Shown piece after piece: positions 17,776-27,530 of a stretch of DNA of 64,000 bases. Within the stretch, counting starts at the first letter, position 1. Every line of letters starts with the position of its first letter. The stretch is from NCBI GenBank assembly GCA_028873535.1, contig JAGWIJ010000002.1, positions 1 to 64,000 on the forward strand, read 5' to 3'. The notes under the pieces are model-generated. The model was not told where the DNA came from and did no database searches. It saw only the letters and a program-made list of their open reading frames with translations. The position numbers were made by a program, and so were the translations under genes. Source of the stretch: Pseudomonadota bacterium. GTDB lineage: Bacteria > Pseudomonadota > Gammaproteobacteria > Burkholderiales > Ferrovaceae.

Positions 17776-20205
17776 TCACGCCGATGCCGTGCTCACCCCT
17801 CCCGGCTGCGGCTCGTCGTCCTCCTGCAGCACGCCCTCCTCGTCGTAGTGCGTCTTCACCACGAAGTGCGGCCGGAACACCATGCACCACGACGGCACGA
17901 TCAGCATCGCCGCCACCGCGTTCACCACCAGCATGAAGCTCAGCAGCACCGCCGCATCCGACTGGAAGCGCAGGTCCGACAGGAAGATCCAGCTCACCAC
18001 CCCTGCCACCAGCGTCGCCGCCGTGAAGCTCACCGCATATCCCGTCGTCGCCACCGCGTTCACCACCGCGCGCGCGAGGTCGTGCTCGCCCGCCATCTCC
18101 TCGCGGATCCGGTCCATGAAGTACACCGCGTAGTCGATCCCCACCCCGACCCCCACCGCGATCACCGGCACCGTGTTCACGCTGATCCCGATGTGCTTGA
18201 ACCCCATGTACGCGTATGTCAGCAGCGTCGAGAACAGCATCGGCAGCACCATCAGCCAGCCCGCATGCACCGACTGGTAGTAGGCCATCACCAGCAGGAA
18301 GGCCAGGATCATCACCGCCGGGATGATCTTCATGTGGTCGCCGTGCAGCGCCTGGTTGGCTGCCGCCGTCACCCCAACGATCCCGCCGCCCAGCTCGATG
18401 TGCAGTCCCGGCACCTGCGCCACGATCTCGCGCGACGCCTCTTCCGCCAGCGCCACCGCGCGGTTGATCGTGTCGGCCTGGTGGTCCTTGTAGAAGAACA
18501 CCAGGTCCGCCTCGTTCTCGTCCGGCGTGATGAACTCCTTCAGCGCCCCAGGGATCGGGCTTGCCGCCATGTACGCGAACATCAGTCCGCCCACTTCCTC
18601 GGCGTTGTCCGGCAGCTGCATCCAGCGCGGATCATCGTTGTGCGTCAGCCGGTTCACCACCCGCACCACGCCCGGCAGCGCCTTGGCGCCGCCCACCGCC
18701 GGATCGGCCAGCATGCGTGCCTCGAACTGCTCGATCGCCGCCATCACGCGCGGATCCTTGATCCCGCCCTTGGCGTCCGTGCGCGCCGCCACGTGCAGCT
18801 CCTCCGAGCCCGGGAAGCGCTCGTTGATCGCCTTGGTCGAGCGGTTGTAGTCGTGGTCGCGCTGCAGCAGCGGACTGCCGGGCTCCGACTCGCCCAGCTG
18901 CACCTGGGTCACGAACCAGCTCGCCGCCACCACCGCCAGCAGCGCCGCCACCAGGATCACGCGCGCGCCCGTCAGCGTCCCGCCCGTCGCCGCCATCGCG
19001 CGTCCCAGCGCGTTGCGGATGCCCTGGTTCTTGTTGTCCAGCGCCTTCGGCTGCGGCAGCAGCGTCAGCGCCAGCGGCACCATGAAGTGCACCGTGAAGA
19101 TCACCGAGAAGCCCCAGAAGCCCGCCGAAATCCCCAGCTTGGTGTTGAACGGCGCCGCCCCCAGCACCAGCACCGCGATCCCGATCGCGTCCACCGTGAT
19201 CGCCAGCGACCCCGGCCGGAACAGCGCGTCCAGCGCATTGCGCGCCGCGCGCTTGCCGTCGCGCACCACCGCCAGTTCCTCGTAGTAGCGCACCACCAGC
19301 TGCACCCCGTGCGAGGTCGCGCGCGCCGCGATCAGGAACGGGATCGGCATGCTCAAGGGCTCCAGGTTGATCTTCATCAGCGCCATGAAGCCCAGACCCC
19401 AGATCGTCGACAGCGCGATCCCCAGCAGCGGCAGCGCGATCCCGTACAGCCGCCGGAAGTACAGCACCAGCAGCGCGCTGATCAGCGCCAGCGTCACCAC
19501 CAGGATCTGGAAGATCTGCCCCAGGTAGGTGTATACCCAGCCCACCAGCACCGGATTGCCGGTCAGGTACACGTGGTGGCCCGCCACCGTCGCCGCCTGC
19601 CGCACCGCCTGCAGTCCCGCAAACGTCGCGCGGTAGTCGAGTCCGCTCTCGTTGAGCTGCGCGCGGATCACCGCCGCCTTCAGGTCCGGCGACACCAGCA
19701 GACCGTAGACCGCCGGGTTCGCCACCACGTCCTGCTGCAGCCGCTTCAGCGCCTCGCCATCGGCCGGCGGGTTCTGCGGGTCGTAGTAGGGCTTCGACGC
19801 GAAGGTGCCCTGCTCGTCGATGAAGATCTTGCGTGCCGTGCGGTGGGTCAGGCTCGACACCAGGTTGTGGTTCACGCCGGCCACGCTGTCGATCCCCTGC
19901 GTCGCGGTGTGGATCAGCTTCAGCGTGTCCGGATTGAAGATCGTGCCCTGCTCGACCTCGATCGCCATCACCACCAGGTTGGCGCCGCCGAAGTTCTGCT
20001 TGAGCCGGTTGTACACCTTCACGTAGGGATGCGACTGCGGCAGCAGGTCGTCGAAGTCGGAGTCGATGCGCAGCCTGGGCAGCGCGCTGGCGAACAGGAT
20101 CGTGATCACCAGCACCAGGCCCAGCACCACCTTGGGATTGGCGAAGATCCATTCCTCGCCGCGGTGCAGGGCGTGCGTGATCTTGTTGCGGAGGGCGTGA
20201 ACCAT
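17776..20205 (-). CDS. RND superfamily (MMPL-type) exporter
   Basis: 809 residues from ATG 20205, two bases beyond the YCF48-like stop, with AAGGAT upstream. The layout is one TM helix, a large periplasmic loop (with DFDDLLPQSHPYVKVYN near residue 50), a five-helix bundle, and a repeat of both halves: the 12-TM pattern of MMPL/hopanoid-type exporters. The second half includes IAVGVGVGIDYAVYFMDRIRE, a conserved MMPL helix. Proton-driven, inner-membrane transport of lipids or hydrophobic molecules is the family role. With DUF1302/DUF1329 it may form a trans-envelope path. Substrate unknown. Confidence 0.9.
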   Translation of the reverse strand: MVHALRNKITHALHRGEEWIFANPKVVLGLVLVITILFASALPRLRIDSDFDDLLPQSHPYVKVYNRLKQNFGGANLVVMAIEVEQGTIFNPDTLKLIHTATQGIDSVAGVNHNLVSSLTHRTARKIFIDEQGTFASKPYYDPQNPPADGEALKRLQQDVVANPAVYGLLVSPDLKAAVIRAQLNESGLDYRATFAGLQAVRQAATVAGHHVYLTGNPVLVGWVYTYLGQIFQILVVTLALISALLVLYFRRLYGIALPLLGIALSTIWGLGFMALMKINLEPLSMPIPFLIAARATSHGVQLVVRYYEELAVVRDGKRAARNALDALFRPGSLAITVDAIGIAVLVLGAAPFNTKLGISAGFWGFSVIFTVHFMVPLALTLLPQPKALDNKNQGIRNALGRAMAATGGTLTGARVILVAALLAVVAASWFVTQVQLGESEPGSPLLQRDHDYNRSTKAINERFPGSEELHVAARTDAKGGIKDPRVMAAIEQFEARMLADPAVGGAKALPGVVRVVNRLTHNDDPRWMQLPDNAEEVGGLMFAYMAASPIPGALKEFITPDENEADLVFFYKDHQADTINRAVALAEEASREIVAQVPGLHIELGGGIVGVTAAANQALHGDHMKIIPAVMILAFLLVMAYYQSVHAGWLMVLPMLFSTLLTYAYMGFKHIGISVNTVPVIAVGVGVGIDYAVYFMDRIREEMAGEHDLARAVVNAVATTGYAVSFTAATLVAGVVSWIFLSDLRFQSDAAVLLSFMLVVNAVAAMLIVPSWCMVFRPHFVVKTHYDEEGVLQEDDEPQPGGVSTASA

Positions 20206-20207
20206 GA

Positions 20208-21182
20208 TCAGGATCCTTGTTGCGTCGTCGGGTGCACCACCTGCAGCAGCCCGCCCGGACCACCGCTCAGCACCACACTGCCGGCACTGGTGGCGGCGAA
20301 CAGCGGCGCCGGCGAGCCCTGCGGCCGCGCCACGGCCACCCAGCCGGCACCGGCGTGGCGCGCCAGCGTGCCGTTGGCGCCCGCTGCCCACACTTCGTCG
20401 CCATGCACGAACAGCCGGTACAGCGCGGCGCCGCTGGCGTTGTCTTCGCGCACCCAATGGTGGCCGCCGTCGTGGGTGGCCAGCATGGTGCCGGCCAGGC
20501 CGCTGGCGTAGCCTTCACGGCCGTCGCGGAACCACGCCGCATAGGGATAGAAGTCGCCTTCGATCTTGGCCAGGCGCTGCCAGCTGGCACCGCCGTCGCC
20601 GCTCTCCAGCACCGTGCCGAACTCGCCCAGCGCGAAGCCGTGCCGGGCATCGACGAACTGCAGCGTGGTGATCTGGGTGTCTTCCTTGAGCGACGTGAGC
20701 TGCCAGGATTCACCCTGGTCCGCGCTCACCGCCAGCGTGGCGCGGCTGCCGGCCACCCACCAGCGCCCAAGCGGGTCGCAGTGGATCGCCAGCGGATTGG
20801 CCGGGTCCTTGAGCGCGTGCGCGGTCCAGCGTCCGGCATCGGCCGGCGCCGACCACACGCGGTGGTAGAAGTCGAGCGCGATGAAGCTGCCGTCGCGGCA
20901 GCGTTCCAGGCCGATCAGCGAGGCGCCGGCCAGCGCGGTGCGCGTCCAGCGCGTGCCCTGGTCGGTCGAACGCAGCACGGCGCCCGACTGGGTGCCCGCC
21001 ACCACCAGCGTGGCATCGCCGGCCAGCGCCTGGATGGTGTCGTAACGCTGCACCGGTTCGGCTGCGCGCGCACGCGCCGCAGCCAGGTCCGGCGCATGCT
21101 CGCAGGCCGCGAGCAGCAGGGTGGCGGCCAACAGCGGGCAAGCCCACCCCACGCGCCCCATGACGGGTGCTTGAGTTTCCAT
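20208..21182 (-). CDS. YCF48-like beta-propeller lipoprotein
   Basis: 324 residues from ATG 21182 with AGGAGGAA upstream. The N-terminus has a lipobox (LLLAAC, Cys near residue 27), so it should be anchored in the outer or inner membrane facing the periplasm. The body is built of BNR/YCF48-type repeats: GAVLRSTDQGTRWTRTAL, LAVSADQGESWQLTSL, GTVLESGDGGASWQRLA and GTMLATHDGGHHWVRED, suggesting a propeller of about six or seven blades. YCF48-like proteins assist photosystem II assembly in cyanobacteria; in heterotrophs next to MMPL exporters the role is unknown, perhaps as a periplasmic adaptor. First gene of the four-gene envelope cluster, 100 bases downstream of dmpI. Confidence 0.85.
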   Translation of the reverse strand: METQAPVMGRVGWACPLLAATLLLAACEHAPDLAAARARAAEPVQRYDTIQALAGDATLVVAGTQSGAVLRSTDQGTRWTRTALAGASLIGLERCRDGSFIALDFYHRVWSAPADAGRWTAHALKDPANPLAIHCDPLGRWWVAGSRATLAVSADQGESWQLTSLKEDTQITTLQFVDARHGFALGEFGTVLESGDGGASWQRLAKIEGDFYPYAAWFRDGREGYASGLAGTMLATHDGGHHWVREDNASGAALYRLFVHGDEVWAAGANGTLARHAGAGWVAVARPQGSPAPLFAATSAGSVVLSGGPGGLLQVVHPTTQQGS

Positions 21183-21223
21183 TGCATTCCTCCTGTTCCG
21201 GTCCCGCTGTGCCGGGGATCCGG

Positions 21224-21239
21224 CCCGCCATGCGGCGGG
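21224..21239 (-). terminator. Perfect hairpin between dmpI and the envelope cluster
   Basis: CCCGCC-ATGC-GGCGGG forms a six-pair perfect stem with a four-base loop in the 100-base gap between dmpI and the YCF48-like gene. There is no T tract, so it may be an attenuating or mRNA-processing hairpin rather than a full terminator. It is the only sign that transcription of the catabolic and envelope blocks is separated. Confidence 0.35.
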
Positions 21240-21282
21240 TGGTGCTGAACTCGAATTGACGCTGCGGCGAATGCCGCCGACG

Positions 21283-21474
21283 CTAGCGCCCGCGATCCTT
21301 GGCCGTCTGTCCGGCGATTCCCCAATTGCTGGCAGGCACTTCACTGATCAACACACGCACGCTGGCGATCGGCGCATCCACCGCCTCGCACAGCGCCTGG
21401 GTGACTTTCTCGATCACCGCCCGCTTCTGTTCTTCGGTGCGGCCTTCGATCATGTAAATCTGGGCAAACGGCAT
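21283..21474 (-). CDS. dmpI: 4-oxalocrotonate tautomerase
   Basis: 63 residues from ATG 21474. The residue after Met is Pro, the catalytic base of the family (PFAQIYMIEGRTEEQK), and the conserved Arg at position 11 after processing and the second Arg (SVRVLISEV) are present. It interconverts 2-hydroxymuconate and 4-oxalocrotonate in the oxidative branch of the meta-cleavage pathway. Last gene of the lower pathway block, 16 bases after dmpH. Length matches the usual 62-63 residues. Confidence 0.93.
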   Translation of the reverse strand: MPFAQIYMIEGRTEEQKRAVIEKVTQALCEAVDAPIASVRVLISEVPASNWGIAGQTAKDRGR

Positions 21475-21490
21475 GGTGTCGTCCTCTTGA

Positions 21491-22279
21491 TCAGGCGAAG
21501 CGCACGGCGCAGCTGCCGATGCCCTGCACCCGCAGTTGCACATGGTCACCGGGCTTGACGGCCACCGCTTCGGTGACGCCGCCGGTCAGGATCAGCGTGC
21601 CGGCGGGGATCGCCTCGCCACGCTCCGCCAGGAAGTTGGCCAGCATCGCGACCGAGGCTGCGGGATGGCCGAGCACCGCGGCGCCGGCGCCGATGGCGCG
21701 CACCTCGCCGTTGATCTCCATCACCACGCCGGCCGTGCGCAGGTCGAGGCCTTCAGCGGGCACAGCGCTGCTGCCGACCACAAAGCGCGCCGATGAGGTG
21801 TTGTCGGCGACCACGCTTTTCAGGTCGAACTTGAAGTCGCGGTAGCGCGAGTCGATCACCTCGATCGCCGGAATGACGAAATCGGTCGCCGCCAGCACGG
21901 CGCCGATGTGGCAGCCCGGTCCGCGCAGCTCATGCTTGAGCACGAAGGCGATCTCGGGCTCGACCTTGGGATGGATCAGCTCGGCGTGCGTGATGACGCC
22001 GCCGTCGGCGACCGCGAAGGATTCGCTGAGAAAGCCGAAGACCGGACTCTCCACCCCCATCTGCTTCATCTTGGCGTGCGAGGTGAGCCCCGCCTTGAGC
22101 CCGACCACGCGGTCGCCACGTGCGAGCTTGCGTGCGCGGATGGTGTCCTGGATGGCATAGGCGTCCTCCCAGTCCATCTCCGGGTGTGCGTCGGTGATCT
22201 TGACCACGTCGTGGCCCTGCAGCTGGGCCTGCTCGAGGTGCTCGGCGAGTCCGGCGATGACGTCAGCGGCGAGCTTCAT
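21491..22279 (-). CDS. dmpH: 4-oxalocrotonate decarboxylase
   Basis: 262 residues from ATG 22279, overlapping the dmpG stop (ATGA). Belongs to the fumarylacetoacetate-hydrolase-like hydratase/decarboxylase family: [40 protein letters not shown] giving the metal-binding Glu residues, and [14 protein letters not shown]. It decarboxylates 4-oxalocrotonate to 2-hydroxypenta-2,4-dienoate and normally acts in complex with DmpE, its paralogue encoded three genes upstream. Distinguished from DmpE by its [15 protein letters not shown] segment and position. Confidence 0.92.
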   Translation of the reverse strand: MKLAADVIAGLAEHLEQAQLQGHDVVKITDAHPEMDWEDAYAIQDTIRARKLARGDRVVGLKAGLTSHAKMKQMGVESPVFGFLSESFAVADGGVITHAELIHPKVEPEIAFVLKHELRGPGCHIGAVLAATDFVIPAIEVIDSRYRDFKFDLKSVVADNTSSARFVVGSSAVPAEGLDLRTAGVVMEINGEVRAIGAGAAVLGHPAASVAMLANFLAERGEAIPAGTLILTGGVTEAVAVKPGDHVQLRVQGIGSCAVRFA

Positions 22280-23319
22280 GCTGCACTCTGCGCGGCTTGC
22301 GCGCGCGCCTTGGCCATGGTGATCGCGGTGTCTTCGATCATGTCCTCCTGGCCGCCCACCATGCCCTGGCGGCCCAGCTCGAGCAGGATGTCGCGTGCCG
22401 GCACGCCGTACTTCTTCTCGGCACGCTTGGCAAACAGCAGGAACGAGGAATACACGCCCGCGTAGCCGATGGTCAGCGAATCGCGGTCGACACGCACCTG
22501 GTGCTCCATCATCGGCACCACCAGGTCCTCGGCCACATCCATCAGCTTGAACAGGTCCACGCCGGTCTCGATGCCCATGCGGTTGGCCACCGCCACGAAC
22601 ACCTCCAGCGGCGTGTTGCCGGCGCCGGCCCCCAGGCCCGCCGTCGAGCCGTCGATGCGCGTCGCACCCGCCTCGATCGCGGCCAGCGAATTCGACACCC
22701 CCATCGACAGGTTGTGGTGGCCGTGGAAGCCCACCTCGGTCTGCGGCGACAGCGCCGCGCGCACCGCCGCCACGCGCACCGTCACGTCGTCGGGCAGCAG
22801 GTAGCCCGCCGAGTCGGTCACGTAGACCACGTTGGCGCCGTAGCTCTCCATCAGCTTGGCCTGCTTCACCAGGCCTTCCGGATCCAGCCGGTGCGCCATC
22901 ATCAGGAAGCCCACGGTGTCCATGCCGAGCTTGCGCGCGGCACCGATGTGCTGCTCCGACACGTCGGCCTCGGTGCAGTGCGTGCACACGCGCACGCACG
23001 ACACGCCCAGGTCGTGCGCCATCTTCAGATGGTCGACGGTGCCGATGCCGGGCAGCAGCAGCGCCGAGATCTTCGCGCGCTTGACCACCTTGAGCACGGC
23101 CTTGAGGTATTCCTCGTCGCTGTGCGCCGGAAAGCCGTAGTTGACCGAGGCGCCGCCCAGGCCATCGCCGTGGGTGACCTCGATCAGCGGCATGCCGGCC
23201 TCGTCCAGGGCGCTCGCCACCGCCACCATCTGCTCGATGCTGATCTGGTGGCGCTTGGGGTGCATGCCGTCGCGCAGGGTGTTGTCGTGCAGGGTGACTT
23301 GCTTGCCGCGCAGGTTCAT
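22276..23319 (-). CDS. dmpG: 4-hydroxy-2-oxovalerate aldolase
   Basis: 347 residues from ATG 23319 (GGAG upstream). HMGL-type TIM barrel: [13 protein letters not shown] at residue 14 onward supplies the catalytic Arg, Asp and His; [16 protein letters not shown] supplies the metal-binding His pair; [16 protein letters not shown] follows. It splits 4-hydroxy-2-oxovalerate into pyruvate and acetaldehyde, which is channelled to the DmpF partner. Gene order dmpF-dmpG-dmpH is the standard one. Confidence 0.95.
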   Translation of the reverse strand: MNLRGKQVTLHDNTLRDGMHPKRHQISIEQMVAVASALDEAGMPLIEVTHGDGLGGASVNYGFPAHSDEEYLKAVLKVVKRAKISALLLPGIGTVDHLKMAHDLGVSCVRVCTHCTEADVSEQHIGAARKLGMDTVGFLMMAHRLDPEGLVKQAKLMESYGANVVYVTDSAGYLLPDDVTVRVAAVRAALSPQTEVGFHGHHNLSMGVSNSLAAIEAGATRIDGSTAGLGAGAGNTPLEVFVAVANRMGIETGVDLFKLMDVAEDLVVPMMEHQVRVDRDSLTIGYAGVYSSFLLFAKRAEKKYGVPARDILLELGRQGMVGGQEDMIEDTAITMAKARAQAAQSAA

Positions 23320-23333
23320 GGCGGTTCTCCGGT

Positions 23334-24254
23334 TCAGGCCGTGACGGCTTCGAGGGTGAGCGAACCCGCCAGGATCTCGCGCGCGAACATCTCGGCGGTG
23401 CGTGCGGCGGCGGCGGTCATGATGTCGAGGTTGCCGGCATAGCGCGGCAGGTAGTCGCCCAGGCCGGCGACCTCCATGAAGATCGAGACGCGGTTGGTCT
23501 CGAGGTCGATGACCGGACCGTTGACCAGGCGGTAGCCCGGCACGTACTGCTGCACTTCCTCGATCATGGCGTGCACCGAAGCCTCGATCTCGGCGGCACG
23601 CGGCGTGTCGACGGTCAGGCAGTGGATGGTGTCGCGCATGATCAGCGGCGGCTCGGCCGGGTTGATCACGATGATCGCCTTGCCCTTGGCGGCGCCGCCC
23701 ACCTTCTGCACCGCACCTGCGGTGGTGCGCGTGAACTCGTCGATGTTCTTGCGCGTGCCGGGACCCACCGAGCGGCTCGACACCGTGGCGACGATCTCGC
23801 CATAGCTCACCGCCTGCACGCGCGAGACCGCGTACACCATCGGGATGGTGGCCTGGCCGCCGCAGGTGACCATGTTGACGTTCATCTCGCGCTTGCCGAC
23901 GTGCTCCCGGAGGTTGACCGGCGGCACGCAGTAGGGGCCGATGGCGGCCGGCGTGAGGTCGATCATCATCACGCCGAGGGCATTGAGCTTGCGGCTGTTC
24001 TCGGCGTGCACGTAGGCGCTGGTGGCGTCGAAGGCGATCTGGATGCCGTCCTCGCGCACATGCGCCAGCAGGCCGTCGACCCCGTCGGCGGTGGTCTTGA
24101 GGCCCATCTCGCGCGCACGCGCCAGGCCTTCCGAGGCAGGGTCGATGCCGACCATCCACACCGGCTCCAGCACCTCGCTGCGCTTCAGCTTGTACAGCAG
24201 GTCGGTGCCGATGTTGCCGGGCCCGATCAGGGCGCACTTGATCTTCTTGCTCAT
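23334..24254 (-). CDS. dmpF: Acetaldehyde dehydrogenase (acylating)
   Basis: 306 residues from ATG 24254. N-terminal NAD-binding [16 protein letters not shown], catalytic Cys in [14 protein letters not shown] near residue 130, and the conserved [20 protein letters not shown]. It oxidises acetaldehyde to acetyl-CoA with NAD+ and CoA in a complex with DmpG. Normal length for MhpF/DmpF proteins. Fourteen bases separate it from dmpG. Confidence 0.95.
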   Translation of the reverse strand: MSKKIKCALIGPGNIGTDLLYKLKRSEVLEPVWMVGIDPASEGLARAREMGLKTTADGVDGLLAHVREDGIQIAFDATSAYVHAENSRKLNALGVMMIDLTPAAIGPYCVPPVNLREHVGKREMNVNMVTCGGQATIPMVYAVSRVQAVSYGEIVATVSSRSVGPGTRKNIDEFTRTTAGAVQKVGGAAKGKAIIVINPAEPPLIMRDTIHCLTVDTPRAAEIEASVHAMIEEVQQYVPGYRLVNGPVIDLETNRVSIFMEVAGLGDYLPRYAGNLDIMTAAAARTAEMFAREILAGSLTLEAVTA

Positions 24255-24280
24255 ATCGCTTGTCTCCGGAATGGGGTCGG

Positions 24281-25063
24281 TCAGTAGAAGCGCACCGAAC
24301 AGCTGCCGATGCCGCCGATGGCGACGCGCAGGCTGTCGCCGGCCTTGACCGGGATCAGCGCGGCGAGCGAGCCGGACAGAATCACCTCGCCGGCCTTGAG
24401 CGGAATGCCCAGGCGGCCCAGGGTGTTGGCCAGCCAGGTCATGGCATTGACCGGCGAGCCCAGCGCTGCGGCACCGGCACCGGTGCCGACGATCTCGCCG
24501 TTCTTCTCCAGCACCATGCCGCACAGCGGCAGGTCGAGACCACGCGGCGAGACCAGCCGGTCGCCAAGCACGAACACGCCGCACGAGGCGTTGTCAGCCA
24601 CGGTGTCCTGGATGCGGATCTTCCAGTCCTGGATGCGCGAGTCCACGATCTCGAAGCAGGCCATCACGCCTTCGGTCGCCGCCAGCACATCGGCGTTGGT
24701 GACCCCCGGCCCCATCAGGTCGCGCTTGAGCACGAAGGCGATCTCGCCCTCGGCACGCGGCTGGATCAGGGTGTCGGCCGGGATCGCCTGCCCTTCGTTG
24801 TAGAGCATGCCGGAAGTGAGGTAGCCGAAATCGGGCTGGCGCACGTCCAGCATGTCCTGCACCACCTTGGAGGTGACACCGACCTTCTTGCCGATCACGG
24901 CCTCGCCGGCCGCCAGCCGGCGCTCCAGGATGCGGGTCTGGATGCGGTAGGCATCGTCGATGCCGATGTCGAGGCCGCGCGAGGTGAGCGGGCTCACCGT
25001 GCGACGCTCGACCAGCGCCTGGTAAAGTTCCGCCCCGAGGGCGTCGATCTGTTTTTCGTCCAT
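24281..25063 (-). CDS. dmpE: 2-hydroxypenta-2,4-dienoate hydratase (2-oxopent-4-enoate hydratase)
   Basis: 260 residues from ATG 25063; TGATG joins it to the dmpD stop. Hydratase/decarboxylase fold: [39 protein letters not shown], and the metal-binding [20 protein letters not shown]. It adds water to form 4-hydroxy-2-oxovalerate, the DmpG substrate. Homologous to DmpH along its length, but carries the DmpE/MhpD-type [14 protein letters not shown] segment. Confidence 0.93.
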   Translation of the reverse strand: MDEKQIDALGAELYQALVERRTVSPLTSRGLDIGIDDAYRIQTRILERRLAAGEAVIGKKVGVTSKVVQDMLDVRQPDFGYLTSGMLYNEGQAIPADTLIQPRAEGEIAFVLKRDLMGPGVTNADVLAATEGVMACFEIVDSRIQDWKIRIQDTVADNASCGVFVLGDRLVSPRGLDLPLCGMVLEKNGEIVGTGAGAAALGSPVNAMTWLANTLGRLGIPLKAGEVILSGSLAALIPVKAGDSLRVAIGGIGSCSVRFY

Positions 25064-25929
25064 CACTGCGCCACCTCGGCTTCCTTGAGGAAATCCGCCA
25101 CCAGCCGGTTGAAGCGGGCGGCATGTTCGATCTGCGTCCAGTGCCCGCACTCGCCGAAGACGTGCAGCTGGGCGTGTGCGATCCAGTCCAGCAGCGTGGT
25201 CGCGTTGGACAGCGGGATGATCCGGTCCTCGCGTCCATGCACGATCAGGGTGTGATTGCGCAGGCTGCGGATATCCGCCTCGCGACTGGCCAGGGCGTCG
25301 ACGCCGGCCTGGCGCGGCGCCGGGAACATGCGCGCGAAGCTCTCCTGGAAGCCCGCGCGGATGCTGGCGCGATAGCGCAGTTCGGCGAGTTCGTCGGTGA
25401 CCAGCGCGCGGTCGTGGGCGAACAACTGCACCAGCCGCTTCATGTTGTCGATCGACGGCGTGTAGCCCCACACCGCGTCCAGTCCCGGCGTGATGGCGAA
25501 CGGCACGCCCGCCGACCCCATCAGCACCAGGCGGTCGACACGCTGCGGATGCGCGATTGCGAGCGCCAGCGCCAGCGCGCCGCCGAAGGAGTTGCCGACC
25601 ACGTGGGCGCGCGGGATATCTAGCGCGTCGAGCAGTCCGACCGCCTGGGCCACCCAGTTCTGCATGGAGTAGACGTCGTCGGGCTTGCGTTCGCTGAAGC
25701 CGAATCCCGCCATGTCGGGCGCGATGACACGGAAATCCTGCGCCAGCGCAGGCATGGTCAGGCGCCAGTTGGCCCACGCGCTCACGCCCGGCCCCGATCC
25801 GTGGATCAGCAGCACCGGCTGACCCTGCCCCTGATCGTGGTAGTTGGTGCGCACGCCGCCGGCCAGCAGCGAACGCGCGATCTCGGGATTGGCCGGCGCA
25901 GCGGCCTGGATCTTGTTGTCGGCGCCCAT
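25063..25929 (-). CDS. dmpD: 2-hydroxymuconic semialdehyde hydrolase
   Basis: 288 residues from ATG 25929; its start shares TGATG with the dmpC stop. Alpha/beta hydrolase with oxyanion-hole HGSGPGVSAWANW, nucleophile in VVGNSFGGALAL, acid in VHGREDRIIP, and catalytic His in FGECGHWTQIEH. It hydrolyses the ring-fission product, mainly for alkyl-substituted catechols, to 2-hydroxypenta-2,4-dienoate plus a carboxylic acid. It therefore extends the pathway to substituted phenols alongside the DmpC branch. Confidence 0.94.
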   Translation of the reverse strand: MGADNKIQAAAPANPEIARSLLAGGVRTNYHDQGQGQPVLLIHGSGPGVSAWANWRLTMPALAQDFRVIAPDMAGFGFSERKPDDVYSMQNWVAQAVGLLDALDIPRAHVVGNSFGGALALALAIAHPQRVDRLVLMGSAGVPFAITPGLDAVWGYTPSIDNMKRLVQLFAHDRALVTDELAELRYRASIRAGFQESFARMFPAPRQAGVDALASREADIRSLRNHTLIVHGREDRIIPLSNATTLLDWIAHAQLHVFGECGHWTQIEHAARFNRLVADFLKEAEVAQ

Positions 25930-27467
25930 CACAGTTTCACGCACACGTTCTTGGCTTCGGTATAGAACTCGAGGGAGTGCACGCCGCCTTCGCGGCCGAT
26001 GCCGGACTGCTTGGCGCCCCCGAAGGCGGTGCGCAGGTCGCGCAGGAACCAGGAGTTGATCCACACCAGTCCGGTCTCGAGCGCCGCGGCCATGCGGTGC
26101 GCGCGCTCCAGGTTCTGCGTCCACACGGCGGCGCACAGGCCGTACTCGGTGTCGTTGGCCAGCGCCAGCACTTCCTCCTCGCTGTCGAAGGGGCGCACAT
26201 GGCAGCAGGGACCGAAGATCTCCTCGCGCACCACGCGCGCGTCGTCGGCCAGACCGGTCCAGATGGTGGGCTGCACCCAGGCACCCTCGCCCAGCGCGCC
26301 CGGCATGGTCGGCACACCGCCGCCGGTGACCACGGTGGCGCCTTCCTCGCGCGCCAGCGCATAGTAGGACAGCACCTTCTGGCGGTGTTCCTGCGAGATC
26401 AGCGGCCCGATCCCGGTGGCCTCGTCCTGCGGCACGCCGGGCCTCAGCGCTTCGGCACCGGCCTTGAGCGCCGCCACGAAACGCTCGAAGATCGGGCGCT
26501 CGACGTACACGCGCTCGGTACCCAGGCAGACCTGTCCGCAGTTGGCAAACGCCGACCGCAGCGTGGTGCTCACCGCAGCGTCGAAGTCGGCGTCGGCGAA
26601 CACAATGGCCGGATTCTTGCCGCCCATTTCCAGCGACACCGGGCGCGCTCCCACCGCGGCGGCACGCATGATGGCGGCACCGGTGCGCGTCTCGCCCGTG
26701 AAGGTGATGGCATCGACGCCCGGATGCGTGGTCAGGAATTCGCCGGCCGAGTCGGGCCCGAAGCCGTGCACCACGTTGTAGACGCCGGCCGGAATGCCCA
26801 CCGCGTTCATGACTTCGCCCAGCAGCGCCGCGGTCTGCGGCGTCTCCTCGGAGGGCTTGACCACCACCGCGTTGCCGCACGCCAGCGCCGGCCCCACCTT
26901 CCAGGTCATCAGCAGCAGCGGCAGGTTCCACGGACACACCACGCCGACCACGCCGACCGGCTTGCGCAGGCCGTAGTTGAGCGCGCCGCGGCCATCCGGA
27001 GTGGCCATCTCGAAGCATTCGGTGGCCACGTTCTTCACCACGTCGGCGAAGATCTCGAAGTTGGCTGCACCGCGCGGAATGTCGAGCTGGCGCGCCAGGC
27101 TCATGGGCTTGCCGGTGTCGGCCACTTCGGCCGCCAGGAAGTCCTCGAAGCGGCGATTGATCTCCGCCGCCACGGCATACAGCAGCTTGACGCGTTCGGC
27201 GACCGGCATGCGACCCCAGGGGCCCTTGACCGCTGCGCGCGCGGCGCGCACGGCGGCATCGACCTCGGCGCGTCCGGCCTCGGCCACCTTGGCGATCAGC
27301 CGGTTGTCGAGCGGCGAGCGCTTGTCGAAGCGGCGCCCGTCAGCGGCCTCGACAAACTGCCCGGCGATGAAATTGCGGACCAGCGCGACGTCGCTGCCGG
27401 CTTCGCCGGCGCCGACGCCCGAGCGCTGGTGCGCACCGGACACCTGGCCCGGAACAGCTGCATTCAT
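25929..27467 (-). CDS. dmpC: 2-hydroxymuconic semialdehyde dehydrogenase
   Basis: 512 residues from ATG 27467, chosen for AAGGAGG upstream. NAD+-dependent aldehyde dehydrogenase with CPWNLPLLLMTWK, catalytic Glu in LEMGGKNPAIVF, and catalytic Cys in FANCGQVCLGTERV. About 25 residues longer at the N-terminus than typical DmpC/XylG. It oxidises the catechol ring-fission product to 2-hydroxymuconate. First gene of the lower-pathway operon dmpCDEFGHI; a sigma-70-like promoter with flanking ATCTCG boxes lies about 80 bases upstream, opposite the GntR gene. Confidence 0.94.
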   Translation of the reverse strand: MNAAVPGQVSGAHQRSGVGAGEAGSDVALVRNFIAGQFVEAADGRRFDKRSPLDNRLIAKVAEAGRAEVDAAVRAARAAVKGPWGRMPVAERVKLLYAVAAEINRRFEDFLAAEVADTGKPMSLARQLDIPRGAANFEIFADVVKNVATECFEMATPDGRGALNYGLRKPVGVVGVVCPWNLPLLLMTWKVGPALACGNAVVVKPSEETPQTAALLGEVMNAVGIPAGVYNVVHGFGPDSAGEFLTTHPGVDAITFTGETRTGAAIMRAAAVGARPVSLEMGGKNPAIVFADADFDAAVSTTLRSAFANCGQVCLGTERVYVERPIFERFVAALKAGAEALRPGVPQDEATGIGPLISQEHRQKVLSYYALAREEGATVVTGGGVPTMPGALGEGAWVQPTIWTGLADDARVVREEIFGPCCHVRPFDSEEEVLALANDTEYGLCAAVWTQNLERAHRMAAALETGLVWINSWFLRDLRTAFGGAKQSGIGREGGVHSLEFYTEAKNVCVKL

Positions 27468-27530
27468 GATCAATGCCTCCTTCTTGACTGGAGCACGCCG
27501 TGCGGGCGGACCTGGAACATCCGGGCGTAC

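Noticed and set aside
15564-20511. Long forward frames opposite the DUF1302 and MMPL genes
   Set aside because: His/Arg/Gln-rich, no family signatures; the reverse-strand genes have signal peptides, TM helices and ribosome sites.
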